Shown: positions 1 through 13,100 of the stretch, in pieces
Layout: every line of letters starts with the position of its first letter
Position numbering within the stretch: the stretch's first letter is position 1
DNA from: Lingula anatina
Taxonomy: Eukaryota; Brachiopoda; Lingulata; Lingulida; Lingulidae
Length of the DNA stretch: 64,000 nt
Assembly: GCF_001039355.2 (NCBI RefSeq)
Contig: NW_019775641.1
Location: 77,631-141,630 of the forward strand
Reading direction: 5' to 3'
Translations under genes and position numbers: made by a program
The notes under the pieces: generated by a model
The model's database searches: none
What the model was told of the DNA's origin: nothing
Seen by the model: the letters and a program-made list of their open reading frames with translations, nothing else

Positions 1-539
1 TTAGATAATTTTCCATTTACGTTAAAAAGAATTAAATAGCCTATAAAAAATGCGTTTTGCTTTTAAACAAGTCAAACATTTTATGTATTGGATAGCAAAT
101 TTTGCGCGTGGCTATTATTTCATCAGAGAAATTATTTCACCGAGCCAAATCGGACTCGAAGTTTACCGGCAAAAGCTCACTTTCCCAAGGTAAATCCATG
201 ACATGTGCTAGGGTGTATTGGTATTATATCATTTCAACATTAACTCCATTATGAAAAGCCATATATGTTACATGTTGTTTATTATTGGGTATTTTGTTGT
301 ACAAAGTGCAGGGGTATACCTGACCAATGAATTTAATGTCAATTTAATATTCTCTTGTTTGTGCTATGTTATAGTTAGTTGTACTGTCATTGATTGTACC
401 TTGTATGTGAAGGTGTTTATCAATAATGAATCTGAATCTATTCTCGTAAAAAAAAACGATGCGTTTGACATTTTGATATGATAGCTACGGATTTAAGAAA
501 TTATAAAAACAAACTTGCTCTGATGATTTTATTTCACAG
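1..539 (+). promoter_or_regulatory. 5' region, 5'UTR exon and UTR intron of the TMEM69-like gene
   Basis: A donor (AAG then gtaaat) follows position 189, and a pyrimidine-rich acceptor ends at 539, 15 bases before the start codon. Positions 190-539 therefore look like an intron in the 5'UTR, with a noncoding exon ending at 189. The open frame at 218-481 lies inside this intron, shows no family resemblance and is not treated as a gene. The transcription start is not determined. Confidence 0.5.
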
Positions 540-554
540 GTTAAAATAAACACC

Positions 555-1319
555 ATGCTCCAATTAGGTGCTCGTTGTCTTGGCTCTAACATCATGCTTC
601 AGTGCAAGGCAAGAAGTGCAGTTCCATTGATCAATTCCCTGAACGGACATCAAAAATGTCAAGTGTCAGTACATCAAGCAAGACTGTTCAGTGTCACTTC
701 AAACCTGAATCTTGACTACAAAGATCAAATAAAGCAATTAAAGAAAGCAGTTTCATCCGGAACTGAACCTGTGAAACCCCTCATCAGCTTTTTAAAGGCT
801 GAGATACCGAGTTATAAATCTGCACCTGATGCTGCAAAATACCTTGGACTTGGGGGCTTGGTTCCATTTGTGCTCCCCCCTCTTCACTGCCTTTTTATTC
901 TTCATATGTATGACCCCAATATTGCCTATCTTCAAGCTCTCTATGGTGGGTGCATTCTATCTTTCCTGGGAGGAGTCAGGTGGGGATTTTCACTGCCGTC
1001 AAATGGGCCATTGAAGCCAGATTTTAATAATTTGAGCATAAGTGTAGCACCACCATTAATAGCTTGGGGAGGGTTAATGCTTGGGTCCCCTGGACTCTCC
1101 ATCTTCGTCACCATGTGCGGACTGAGTGGTGCTGCATACTTGGACTCTAAGGTGAAGGCCTACCCCAAGTGGTATCATGGACTGCGATATTTACTGACTG
1201 TAGGGGCAGTGTCATCTCTCTTCCTTACCTTGGTACTCAAAGCTCTCCTCAAAAGCAAAGATCAAGAATACCTGCCAGAGGGCGTGGCAGAAGCTATCAG
1301 AAAGGCAAGACAGTCCTAA
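555..1319 (+). CDS. TMEM69: TMEM69-like multi-pass mitochondrial membrane protein (DUF3429 family)
   Basis: Single-exon coding region of 254 aa. The N-terminal 50 or so residues are rich in Arg, Lys, Ser and Gln with few acidic residues, as in a mitochondrial presequence. From about residue 95 come four to five hydrophobic segments: one around LGGLVPFVLPPL, one around ALYGGCILSFLGGVRWG, one around SVAPPLIAWGGLMLG, and a final one near LRYLLTVGAVSSLFLTLVL. The FLGGVRWGF stretch and the overall length fit the TMEM69/DUF3429 family, known as a small mitochondrial inner-membrane protein of unclear function. The ATG is the first in frame after the acceptor at 539 and lies in a CACC ATG context. 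It converges on the receptor gene to its right. Assignment is from remembered family resemblance; the function is not known. Confidence 0.82.
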   Translation: MLQLGARCLGSNIMLQCKARSAVPLINSLNGHQKCQVSVHQARLFSVTSNLNLDYKDQIKQLKKAVSSGTEPVKPLISFLKAEIPSYKSAPDAAKYLGLGGLVPFVLPPLHCLFILHMYDPNIAYLQALYGGCILSFLGGVRWGFSLPSNGPLKPDFNNLSISVAPPLIAWGGLMLGSPGLSIFVTMCGLSGAAYLDSKVKAYPKWYHGLRYLLTVGAVSSLFLTLVLKALLKSKDQEYLPEGVAEAIRKARQS

Positions 1320-2913
1320 TTGACAGTGCTTATTTTGAACACCAGAATGCCAAATACTAGAGCTTGTATGTGTTTTACAGGTATTTCAAAAGTACTAAAT
1401 AATGCATTGTGCTACAGAGAATCAGCATCAGTGCTTGTGTTATAAAGTTGTGAATAGTTATCCTGTTCTTGTGCGTAGCAACTTCAGTTGTTTATTTAAG
1501 AGGTTAGAGAAGGGGACATTCTCAACAAAACTATTGGTCTTAAGTAGATTGATCCAACTCTGCAGGGACTCTAATTGAATGCAATCAAATTAACAGACCA
1601 TCATGTTTCCAATGTTATTATATAATCACCAGCTTTTGCTTTCTTCTGCTCAATGCCAGGAAGCATGTTAAGCTGATAGCATTCAGGGAGAGTTGGATTG
1701 ACTACATAGAACAATAGTTTCCTTGGGAGTGAGCCTTTATACATGTACACCTTTGATGATTTGCATTTTTCTACATATCAATTCTTGAGCAAATAATCCA
1801 AGTTATTACAGTACAAGTTTCTATTTTGTATTTGATGTGTTGAGCAAACATTCAGTGGGTTTGATCTTAATTTTGTATCAATTTCGACTTAAACTAGTTC
1901 ATGTTCTACAAGTTTAAGTGATATTTTTGAAATTCCAGCTCATTATAAATTCTGTACATATTTATACCAGAGCTGATACCAGTAATATTACAGGAAATAT
2001 TATAAGTTGAATGTATGCAGGAAGCTGTGGATTTTTTTTTTTGGTTTTTTTTTTTTTTTTTGTTTTATTATGGCAACATTGCATGCAATGATGAATTAAA
2101 CTGAATACCAAAAAATTTTGTTTTTGTTAATTTTTAAGCTGGTTTACTACACCACTTGAAGATGCATACCCCAGTATTAAGTATGTAGACATGCCAAATT
2201 ATTCTCACTAAACCCTTCCAAATGCCACCATATAGATTACTTCGTATTGTAACTTAAGCAAATCCATTACATTTCATTATTTTCTCTTATTTCATTTTCA
2301 TGAACTGGAGGGATGGATAAGTAGGCCAAGTTTATGTCCAGAAATTTGAAGTGCTATGGGTACTCGTAGTTTTACTTCCACATATTTATATAATGTTTAA
2401 TTTGTTAATTGCCATGGTGCAGCTAGCCATACATTATCATACTGATATTTGGGTTAAAAGCATATTTTGGATGAAGCCCTTAGTGTGCCTGTATTTAAAG
2501 TAAGCAATTGATTGCAATCTAAATGTATTACTGCTTTTCTGAAAAAATCTGTCTAGTGCTTCAACAATTGATATGATACTTTTTGCTTTTGATGATCATT
2601 TCTCCTTTTTAACACTCAACACTGGAAAGCAAGATAAACCCACATGCTTATGTTTTACAGATCATAACATACAATCTAAGGCAATTTCCTACGTTTATTT
2701 TACGTGAAAGTATAGTTCATTCAAGTTCTTTGTTTTAATCATTTTGTTTGACTTTCTTTTGTACAAAAGCCATTTTTACTACTTTATAAAGCAGGAAACT
2801 ATAAGGACAGCACTGATTACCACTACAATTCTAAAGACTATAAAAATTTTCAACATAAATTCAAACAAAAATGGTAATTAAATTTTCCTCCTTGTTGGTT
2901 GCCATTTGTGTAT
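1320..2913. other. 3'UTR of the TMEM69-like gene and convergent intergenic DNA
   Basis: No further coding region is seen. The stretch from about 1815 onward recurs at about 6035 with small changes, so it forms the outer part of the 4.2 kb duplicated block that covers the receptor 3' end. A T-rich run lies at 2032-2060. A TTTATT word at about 2692 would serve as AATAAA on the minus strand for the receptor copy ending at 2914. Confidence 0.5.
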
Positions 2914-5733
2914 TCAAAAAGGTACGTAATCACTAGCTGGTGGTGTCATCATCATTGCTCTTCGTCCCACGTGGGACATAAGGCCACAAGCTGGTGGTGT
3001 AAACACTGCAAAAACTGTGTAACCATCTGGCAATTTGAGATGTTGGTGTGTTGGCGGGATAAACTCCATTGCTCTGGGATCAGGTGCTAGAGATTGTCCA
3101 CTGTCACTGCTTCGTCTATCTTTCAAAGGTGTTTCCTTCAAAATAAAATGGTATATATAATGGTTGGTAAATATACATTTGATAACTAATTCAGGTGTGT
3201 AATAACTGGGAAATAAAATGAATGATCTGAGGCAGAGGACATATACTGTCAATATAATTTAATTATAACAAATGCAACTTTTAGCAGCTGTGTTTTGCAC
3301 TTTAATTTACAAAAACAGTTTCTTCTCCAGCTAATTTAAAGTTAGGGCTCATTCCCAATGAACCTACGTTCCATGTAGATTTATCCAACTCCATGGGGAC
3401 TCTTGCTTACTGCCATAAGATTAATAGATTGATCTTCTTTCTAACATATATAATCAGCAGCTTTTCTGCATTCTAATATATGTAATTCAATGCAGGAGGA
3501 GTCTTGTTAATCTGATTGCATTCAGCAAGTCCCTGCAGAGTTGGATCAACTACGTAGAATGATAGTTCCATTGGGAATGAACCCTTGGACTATTTACCAC
3601 TCCATAATTTCGGTGTCAAACAAGACACTTTCAACAGAGTTTACAACTAAAATATTAGAGTCTGCAGTAATAACCCTATATTTATGTTTGGCTGTTGTTT
3701 GCAGAAACAATCAATGTAACTTCGATAGAATAAAAAAGAAATTAAACAGTTCTAGGTGGTTGCAGTTCCTGCAGAGGTTTGTTTTACCTGGAACTGGTTC
3801 ATTACGTTGCATGTTTTGCTGGCAGATGTTGAATTTCTGCTAGAAGAATTGTTCAACATAGTCAGACTATAAACACCACTTGAATAATCTGCTGCAACTT
3901 CATTATTTGAAACCCCTGTATGCTGAGGTAAAAAGAATGAAAAAGAATGAGAGAAAAAACCATACCATTTAACTAATTACTTCACTGGTTAACCCCAGAT
4001 ATGTTATATTTTAATATAGATAGCATATTCTGAGCAAATTTGGAAAAAGATTACATCTGTATCAGTAAATGTCTAATTAAATAAGATAAGCTTTTACATG
4101 TAAGGATTGCCCTGCACTGCGGAGTTTCATTGAAACCAATTTAAACTGTAGGTGGATAAAGATGGCAAAATTGCATATAATATTTTACAAAAATGAAAAA
4201 AAAAAAAGAAACTGACTCACTACTACATGCAAAGGTCTTATGTGAAAAAGATTCATCAGATTTGGTAAAAAAAAATGCTACAATAATTAATTTTGATGTT
4301 TTGTAAAATGAAAAATTAAAGAAAAGACAGATAAGATTGGGTCTAAATATGGAGAGCTAGGAGACAGATGGACAGACCAATTGTCAAATATCCTCCTCTT
4401 TACACAAGGTGGGAGAAGAAAAGCGAGCAATTCCAAAACATATAATGTTAAAGCTTTCATAATTACCTGTGGTATATCCATTTTTATTTTCTTCTGTGTG
4501 TATTGATAGGCTCTGGACACATAAAGACAATATATGTGCTAAGATTCCATAATAACTACAGACTTGTTTGCAGTGCACCATCTAAGTATGTTGATATGAC
4601 CATCAATTTTATTACTGAATTGAAATATATAGTTTGGTAATTAAATGAAGTATAAGAATAATGAAAGTCACCATATCTGCATTTGTTTTTATAAGAGCAC
4701 TGTATGTAGGATTTTAAATTCCATATTACCTGCACACTGCCACCAGCACACCAATTATAACCATACACCCCATGGTACTGCTGACACTGATTAGAACAGT
4801 TTCAGAGCGGTGGGGTTCACCTCCTGAATAGGTACCACCAGCTGGGGAGGGTTTTTGAAAGTGAAAAAGAAAATTAAATTTTTGGCTGTGAACTTTGATG
4901 TATAAGAAAAATTATTTCAGCATCTTATGCAAATAATTACTACAGATATGTATAATATATTATATGTACTTGCTACAATGGCATTCCAAATCTAAATTTT
5001 AAAAAAGCCTGAGTTAAATGACATTGTCAGCTACAATATATACTTTGCTATGTTTTTTTACCCAGACTTGAGTATGCATTGGTCTTGTTTAAAGTACACG
5101 TTTGTGTGTAATTATTTCATTTTGTCACCAAAATATTTCAAGGATAAATGATATAAAAGAAAACAATAATTACTGCTGAAAATGGCAAATGATGGTTGTA
5201 CAATGTATAGTCAGGTGATATGACTTATAAAGACCTTACCCATGCCCACATTAGTTTCCACTGTTTGTATTGCTTTGGGTCCCAGGCCTGCTCTGGTCTG
5301 AGCTTGGACTGACACTCTGTAGCGTGTCTGAGGCTTAAGCCCTTCTATTAGGGCTGATGTCCCTGCTTCTGTGACAGAAATATTCCTCATTCCTGTAGCA
5401 TGAAAAGTCACAGGTTTAAACATTTTGTTAAATTGCTACAGTGCTGTTAATTATCTTCTCAGAGGTCATTATTTGCATGTAAAAAGAAAATTATGGCTTG
5501 AAGACAACACTCTAGCTCATGGATGATATATTAAGGAATGAAACTCCTATAAAAATCTTTGTAATTTCACTTACCTCTAATACACTTCTGTGAGGTGATT
5601 TCAATTTCGCAGTATTTTATTAAGTAGCCCAAAATTCTTCCTTTGCTTTGTTCATATCCCAAAGCTTTCCAGGACACTCTCAAGCCTGTGATGTTTAACA
5701 CAGAGGTGAAATTATCTGGGGCAGTGGAAGGAA
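2914..5733 (-). pseudogene. Second copy of the 3' half of the short-tailed gp130-like receptor (partial gene or alternate haplotype)
   Basis: Six exons, in transcript order 5733-5575, 5392-5240, 4841-4730 (transmembrane), 4512-4467 (Box1), 3922-3788 and 3135-2914 (stop). They match those at 10144-7123 with the same phases and about 98% identity by eye. The only coding length change is 54 extra bases in the last exon, adding 18 residues between TPPA and TPPASDYVPF. No upstream exons accompany this copy. It stops at a lone 'n' at 5969, after which unrelated bases lead into the other copy. I read it as the second haplotype of the same gene placed in series, or less likely as a truncated tandem duplicate. 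Splice sites are intact, so 'pseudogene' here means incomplete, not decayed. Confidence 0.7.
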
Positions 5734-5968
5734 CTGAAGAGAACAAAAAATTTTTCATCAGAGGACTGTTTGGTAAATGTATATTTATACATTTCTATAT
5801 CTTTCTTCAAATTCTCTTTATTGTATGACAAAGGTAACATTCTATTGTATTTGGTTTCAGTATCTGCCAAAACCAAAGATAATATGAGAAATGGAGTAGG
5901 CACAGAATTATGAATAAGCAGAATGAACTAAATACTTCTGTCAAGCTGACAACAACACTTGCAACCCA

Positions 5969-5969
5969 N
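5969..5969. other. Single 'n' at an assembly join
   Basis: A lone n ends the left copy of the duplicated receptor block. Left of it the sequence runs into 'caaccca'. The right copy continues at the equivalent point near 10376 into normal intron sequence. Confidence 0.9.
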
Positions 5970-7122
5970 AGCCTATTTTGTGCATAGTTATTTCCTGTTT
6001 TTTGTCTGTACATTTGACAGCTTTGCTGCCTTGTTTGTATTTGATGTGCTGAGCAAACATTCAGTGGGTTTGATCTTAATTTTGTATCTATTGCGACTTA
6101 AACTAGTTCATGTTCTACAAGTTTAAGTGATATTTTTGAAATTCCAGCTCATTATAAATTCTGTACATATTTATACCAAAGCTGATACCAGTAATATTAC
6201 AGGAAATATTATAAGTTGAATGTATGCAGGAAGCTGTGCATTTTTTTTTTTTTTGTTTGTTTTATTATGGCAACATTGCATGCAATGATGAATTAAACTG
6301 AATATCAAAATTTTTTGTTTTTGTTAATTTTTAAGCTGGTTTACTACACCACTTGAAGATGCATACCCCAGTATTAAGTATGTAGACATGCCAAATTATT
6401 CTCACTAAACCCTTCCAAATGCCACCATATAGATTACTTCATATTGTAACTTAAGCAAATCCATTACATTTCATTATTTTCTCTTATTTCATTTTCATGA
6501 ACTGGAGGGATGGATAAGTAGGCCAAGTTTATGTCCAGAAATTTGAAGTGCTATGGGTACTCGTAGTTTTACTTCCACATATTTATATAATGTTTAATTT
6601 GTTAATTGCCATCCATATACATGGTGCAGCAAGCCATACATTATCATACTGATATTTTGGTTAAAAGCATATTTTGGATGAAGCCCTTGGTGTGCCTGTA
6701 TTTAAAGTAAGCAATTGATTGCAATCTAAATGTATTACTGCTTTTTTGAAAAAAAATCTGTCTAGTGCTTCAACAATTGATATGATACTTTTTTGCTTTT
6801 GAAGATCATTTATCCTTTTTAACACTCAACACTGGAAAGCAAGATAAACCCACATGTTTACGTTTACAGATCATAACATACAATCTAAGGCAATTTCCTA
6901 AGTTTATTTTACGTGAAAGTATAGTTCATTCAAGTTCTTTGTTTTAATCATTTTGTTTAACTTTCTTTTGTACAAAAGCCATTTTTACTACTTTATAAAG
7001 CAGGAAACTATAAGCACAGCACTGATTACCACTACAATTCTAAAGATTATAAAAATTTTCAACATAAATTCAAACAAAAATTGTAATTAAATTTTCCTCC
7101 TTGTTGGTTGCCATTTGTGTAT

Positions 7123-10100
7123 TCAAAAAGGTACGTAATCACTAGCTGGTGGTGTAAACACTGCAAAAACTGTGTAACCATCTGGCAATTTGAGATGTTG
7201 GTGTGTTGGCGGGATAAACTCCATTCCTCTGGGATCAGGTGCTAGAGATTGTCCACTGTCACTGCTTTGTCCATCTTTCAAAGGTGTTTCCTTCAAAATA
7301 AAATGGTATATATAATGATTGGTAAATATACATTTGATAACTAATTCAGGTGTGTAATAACTAGGAAATAAAATGAATGATCTGAGGCAGAGGACATATA
7401 CTGTCAATATAATTTAATTATTACAAATGCAACTTTTAGCAGCTGTGTTTTGCACTTAAGGCTTCGTTCACATGCAATGTCTATTTTCTAAAAATCTATT
7501 TTCTATTCGCGGTATCTTATGATCATGGTCTGTGCCCTGAATATCCCGCGGCGTAATTACTGGCAGCGCGAGCCAGTTACTTAAAATAACTTATAGTGAC
7601 TGGCTCGCGCTGCCAGTAATTACGCCACGGGATATTCAGGGCACAGACCGTGATCATAAGACATATCGTGAATAGAAAATAGAATTTAGAAAATAGACAT
7701 TGCATGAGAATGAAGCCTTAATTTACAAAAACAGTTTCTTCTCCAGCTAATTTAAAGTTAGGGCTCATTCCCAATGAACCTACGTTCCATGTAGATTTAT
7801 CCAACTCTATGGGGACTCTTGCTTACTGCCATAAGATTAATAGATTGATCTTCTTTCTAACATATATAATCAGCAGCTTTTCTGCATTCTAATATATGTA
7901 ATTCAATGCAGGAGGAGTCTTGTTAATCTGATTGCATTCAGCAAGTCCCTGCAGAGTTGGATCAACTACGTAGAATGATAGTTCCATTGGGAATGAAGCC
8001 TTAGACTATTTACCACTCCATAATTTCAGTGTCAAACAAGACACTTTCAACAGAGTTTACAACTAAAATATTAGAGTCTGCAGTAATAACCCTATATTTA
8101 TGTTTGGCTGTTGTTTGCAGAAACAATCAACGTAACTTCGATAGAATAAAAAAGATATTAAACAGTTCTAGGTAGGTTGCAGTTCCTGCAGAGGTTTGTT
8201 TTACCTGGAACTGGTTCATTACGTTGCATGTTTTGCTGGCAGATGTTGAATTTCTGCTAGAAGAATTGTTCAACATAGTCAGACTATAAACACCACTTGA
8301 ATAATCTGCTGCAACTTCATTATTTGAAACCCCTGTATGCTGAGGTAAAAAGATTGAAAAAGAATGAGAGAAAAAACCATACCATTTAACTAATTACTTC
8401 ACTGGTTAACCCCAGATATGTTATATTTTAATATAGATAGCATATTCTGAGCAAATTTGGAAAAGAATACATCTGTATCAGTAAATGTCTAATTAAATAA
8501 GATAAGCTTTTACATGTAAGGATTGCCCTGCACTGCAGAGTTTCATTGAAACCAATTTAAACTGCAGGTGGATAAAGATGGCAAAATTGCATATAATATT
8601 TTATAAAAATGAAAAAAAAAGAAACTGACTCACTACCACATGCAAAGGTCTTATGTGAAAAAGATTCATCAGAATTGGTAAAAAAAAATGCTACAATAAT
8701 TAATTTTGATGTTTTGTAAAATGAAAAAGTAAAGAAAAGACATATATGATTGGGTCCAGATATGGAGAGCTACCCAGTAGGAGACAGACAGGCTAATTGT
8801 CGAATATCCTCCTCTTTACACAAGGTGGGAGAAGAAAAGTGAGAAATTCCAAAATATATAATGTTAAAGCTTTCATAATTACCTGTGGTATATCCATTTT
8901 TATTTTCTTCTGTGTGTATTGATAGGCTCTGAACACAAAGACAATGTGTGCTAAGATTCCATAATAACTACAGACTTGTTTGCAGTGCACCATCTAAGTA
9001 TGTTGATATGACCATCAATTTTATTACTGAATTGAAATATTGTTTGGTAATTAAATGAAGTATAAGAATAATGAAAGTCACCATATCTGCATTTGTTTTT
9101 ATAAGAGCACTGTATGTAGGATTTTAAATTCCATATTACCTGCACACTGCCACCAGCACACCAATTATAACCATGCACCCCATGGTACTGCTGACACTGA
9201 TTAGAACAGTTTCAGAGCGGTGGGGTTCACCTCCTGAATAGGTACCACCAGCTGGGGAGGGTTTTTGAAAGTGAAAAAGAAAATTAAATTTTTGGCTGTG
9301 AACTTTGATGTATAAGAAAAATTATTTCAGCATCTTATGCAAATAATTACTACAGATATGTATAATATATTACATGTACTTGCTACAATGGCATTGCAAA
9401 TCTAAATTTTAAAAAAAGCCTGAGTTAAATGACATTGTCAGCTACAATATATACTTTGCTATGTTTTTTTACCCAGACTTGAGTATGCATGGGTCTTGTT
9501 TAAAGTACACATTTGTGTGTAATTATTTCATTTTGTCACCAAAATATTTCAAGGATAAATGATATAAAAGAAAACAATAATTACTGCTGAAAATGGCAAA
9601 TGATGGTTGTACAATGTATGGTCAGGTGATATGACTTATAAAGACCTTACCCATGCCCACATTAGTTTCCACTGTTTGTATTGCTTTGGGTCCCAGGCCA
9701 GCTCTGGTCTGAGCTTGGACTGACACTCTGTAGCGTGTCTGAGGCTTAAGCCCTTCTATTAGGGCTGATGTCCCTGCTTCTGTGACAGAAATATTCCTCA
9801 TTCCTGTAGCATGAAAAGTCACAGGTTTAAACATTTTGTTAAATTGCTACAGTGCTGTTAATTATCTTCTCAGAGGTCATTATTTGCATGTAAAAAGAAA
9901 ATTATGGCTTTAAGACAACACTCTAGCTCATGGATGATATATTAAGGAATGGAACTCCTATAAAAATCTTTGTAATTTCACTTACCTCTAATACACTTCT
10001 GTGAGGTGATTTCAATTTCGCAGTATTTTATTAAGTAGCCCAAAATTCTTCCTTTGCTTTGTTCATATCCCAAAGCTTTCCAGGACACTCTCAAGCCTGT

Positions 10101-13100
10101 GATGTTAAACACAGAGGTGAAATTATCTGGGGCAGTGGAAGGAACTGAAGAGAACAAAAAATTTTTCATCAGAGGACTGTTTGGTAAATGTATATTTATA
10201 CATTTCTATATCTTTCTTCAAATTCTCTTTATTGTATGACAAAGGTAACATTCTATTGTATTTGGTTTCAGTATCTGCCAAAACCAAAGATAATATGAGA
10301 AATGGAGTAGGCACAGAATTATGAATAAGCAGAATGAACTAAATACTTCTGTCAAGCTGACAACAACACTTGCAACCAAAATAAAACATTTTCCTGAATA
10401 ATCTCAATATGCATGATTTGTAACTACATGTATGCCCTAGCTGTTGTCTATCAAACAGCAACTTTCAGATGTTCCTATGGTCAATTTCAGTCACAACAGC
10501 TAGGAACAACTAAACCTTTTGGGACATTAAACAATTTTAATTATTAAAATACTCTACCTCCATAATATTGATAGTTACACCTGCAGTTTGGATACACCAG
10601 TGTACTGTTATAATCTGGCCATGCAGCTCCTACCAAATAAACATAATCCTCAGCTGACTTGGGTAGAGAGAGCTCACACTGGGTGTGGTTGTGGGTATGG
10701 TTTACTTCAATGATTTTGCTCTATGAAATAAAAAGAAAAAGTCCTTGTGTTCTTGTATATATACTATGTGTTTTATTTCAAAAAATTTGTTTGACTCTTT
10801 AAAGGATAAAGTACGATCTTAAGTTAATTCAGTTTTATTCAGTTTCTGTTTATTAAAATGAAAGTGCACTGTCAATCAACTACTTTCAATTTTATATATT
10901 CCAATATATACATGTACCTGGCAGTTCTTGTTTTCTGTGTAATTTCCCTCACACCAAACAACAGTGTAGTAAATAATTGTGTTAACTGACTGATTATCAA
11001 CTGGAGACTGCCAGCTCAGATGGGCTTCTTCATTAAAGATTTCAACAGAAAAAAATCTGGGTTTCTCTGTAAAAGAAATAACTGCATGAAAATTGTTTTG
11101 ACAGTAAAGAGTCTGGTAATCTAGCAATCTAGGAAAATAATTTTTTGGGAAAACACCATATAAGTAATGGAAATCAATGGTATTTTGATCTTTTATCCAA
11201 AACTATTAAATGTGATATTCTATCATATAAATCTTCTAGAAAAAGGATGGCAGCTTACTGCTTAAGGACACATTCAATCTCTGTTCACTTGATCTTGAAG
11301 CAAATCCTGCTGGAGTGGCAGCATTGATGGTAGCCAAATAAAATTGTTGATCATCAAGAATCTTGCGACATGACAGTGGTAATGTTCTTGCCCCAGATGT
11401 CTGGTTGAACCTCACAGTTGTGTTACAAGAGCCGTGAGTGGCAGTGTATTTGCCTAAGGATGCTTGGTGTGCTATGATTTTTCCATAACGTGAGGTCTCA
11501 AGAATTTCCTGAAAAAAATTACTTACATGTACGTACAGGCTGGTTTTTCAACAGTAATCAGGGGTGGACAGAAGCTGTCTTCTGGGTCTACCGGAAGAAG
11601 GTCAGAAGTTTTTGAGTTTACATTGATGGGTATCTAATTTTTTTTCTGTCAGAATACGGTCAAAAATGGAGGATGGTTCAACAAAGATAACTTGGAAAAC
11701 TGGCAGAAAATATCTCTGAATCACTTGTGAAAATAGTTTCATTGGATCTTAATTTTGATAGTCAGAAAGTTTTCATTTAATTGAAAACTTTGTGACTATC
11801 TCTGAATCACCCCTGGTAATGAGAAAATGGAGGCAAATTTGAAAGGGCTTTATATCCTAACATACATTTACAGTATTATGTACAGGGCATTAATTTTCCA
11901 TCAGTATTGACTTAATGATATTCCATATCTGAATTGAAAGCAAATGATTTTTTAAAAAGCTTTGAAAAAAATGTTAAGGAATTAGACATGCACAATTTTT
12001 TTACCTTCCAGAAGAAATGGAAAGTGAAGATTTCTTCCTCAGGCTGGTATAAAACACCCATAAGTTGTGGCGGAGCTGCAGGTGCTAAAGATAATCAAAA
12101 TGTTGAATCCTATCATTTTTTTAAATTAAAGTACATGTTTATTTAAGCTCTAGAGAAAGAAAGTATGTATCTCCATTCAAACTAGCATTCACTAATATAC
12201 AGGTCAAAATTCTATTTCAAATAGAAAAAATATCATAGTGGAAAAGAGTTTCAATTTTATCTTAGCATGCAAAATTTCTTAATGTTTGTGTAAAACCTCA
12301 TGCATGAAACACCCACACCTAATGTAAATACAACTATATTATGCGTATTATATACTAACCATCTACTTTGGTTTTAAGCACAGTATAACTCCTGCCACCT
12401 ACTTCACTGAAGTGACCATAATTTGGTGTTTCTTCCCCAACTGGAACGACCTGCACACTAATGTTGTATTCAGAAAAAGGATGTAAACCAGTTAGCCTCA
12501 GGCCTAATGTCATTGTGGCATTCCAGCAGTTGTACTGTATTTTTTCCACCTGCAAAAGAAAAATATCTAGTTTGCATCCACTCTAATGAAAAATCTTACT
12601 GTCAGTGATGAACTCAGTGAACTCAAGTGTGTAAGTTGAACATAATTCTATCATTGACTGGCCAATAATTCTTACCAGGAAAAAAGTTGGTCTAAAATCA
12701 CATTTCAGTTTTAATCTTAACATCAATCAATTCAAAAAAAGTTTCACCCCAATAGACAGGCAAATGCATCATATAATATAGTTAATACCCCCTCATTCCA
12801 CCTGGACATGTAATGCACTGTGTACAATAACCCTCTGTTGCTGGGGCAACTGTTGCAACAACTGAGAAACCCCAGATGCACTGGTGGATCCCATGTCACA
12901 TCCACTGCTGTACTGTTGATATTAGAACCTTCCACACCAGTCACTGGGTTTGGTTTTTCTAAATTCAAAACAAGAAGAAGTATAAATAATTGAACCGAAT
13001 ATATTGGTGAAATTTGCATTTCATGAAAGCACTTATCTTGTGTCATTTTTGTAAAAAATAAATTAGCAAATTGCATTCTGATCACTCTGATTTTATTGTT

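Noticed and set aside
218-481. 87-codon open frame upstream of the TMEM69-like gene
   Set aside because: It lies inside the probable 5'UTR intron, has no family resemblance and is AT-rich as chance frames are.
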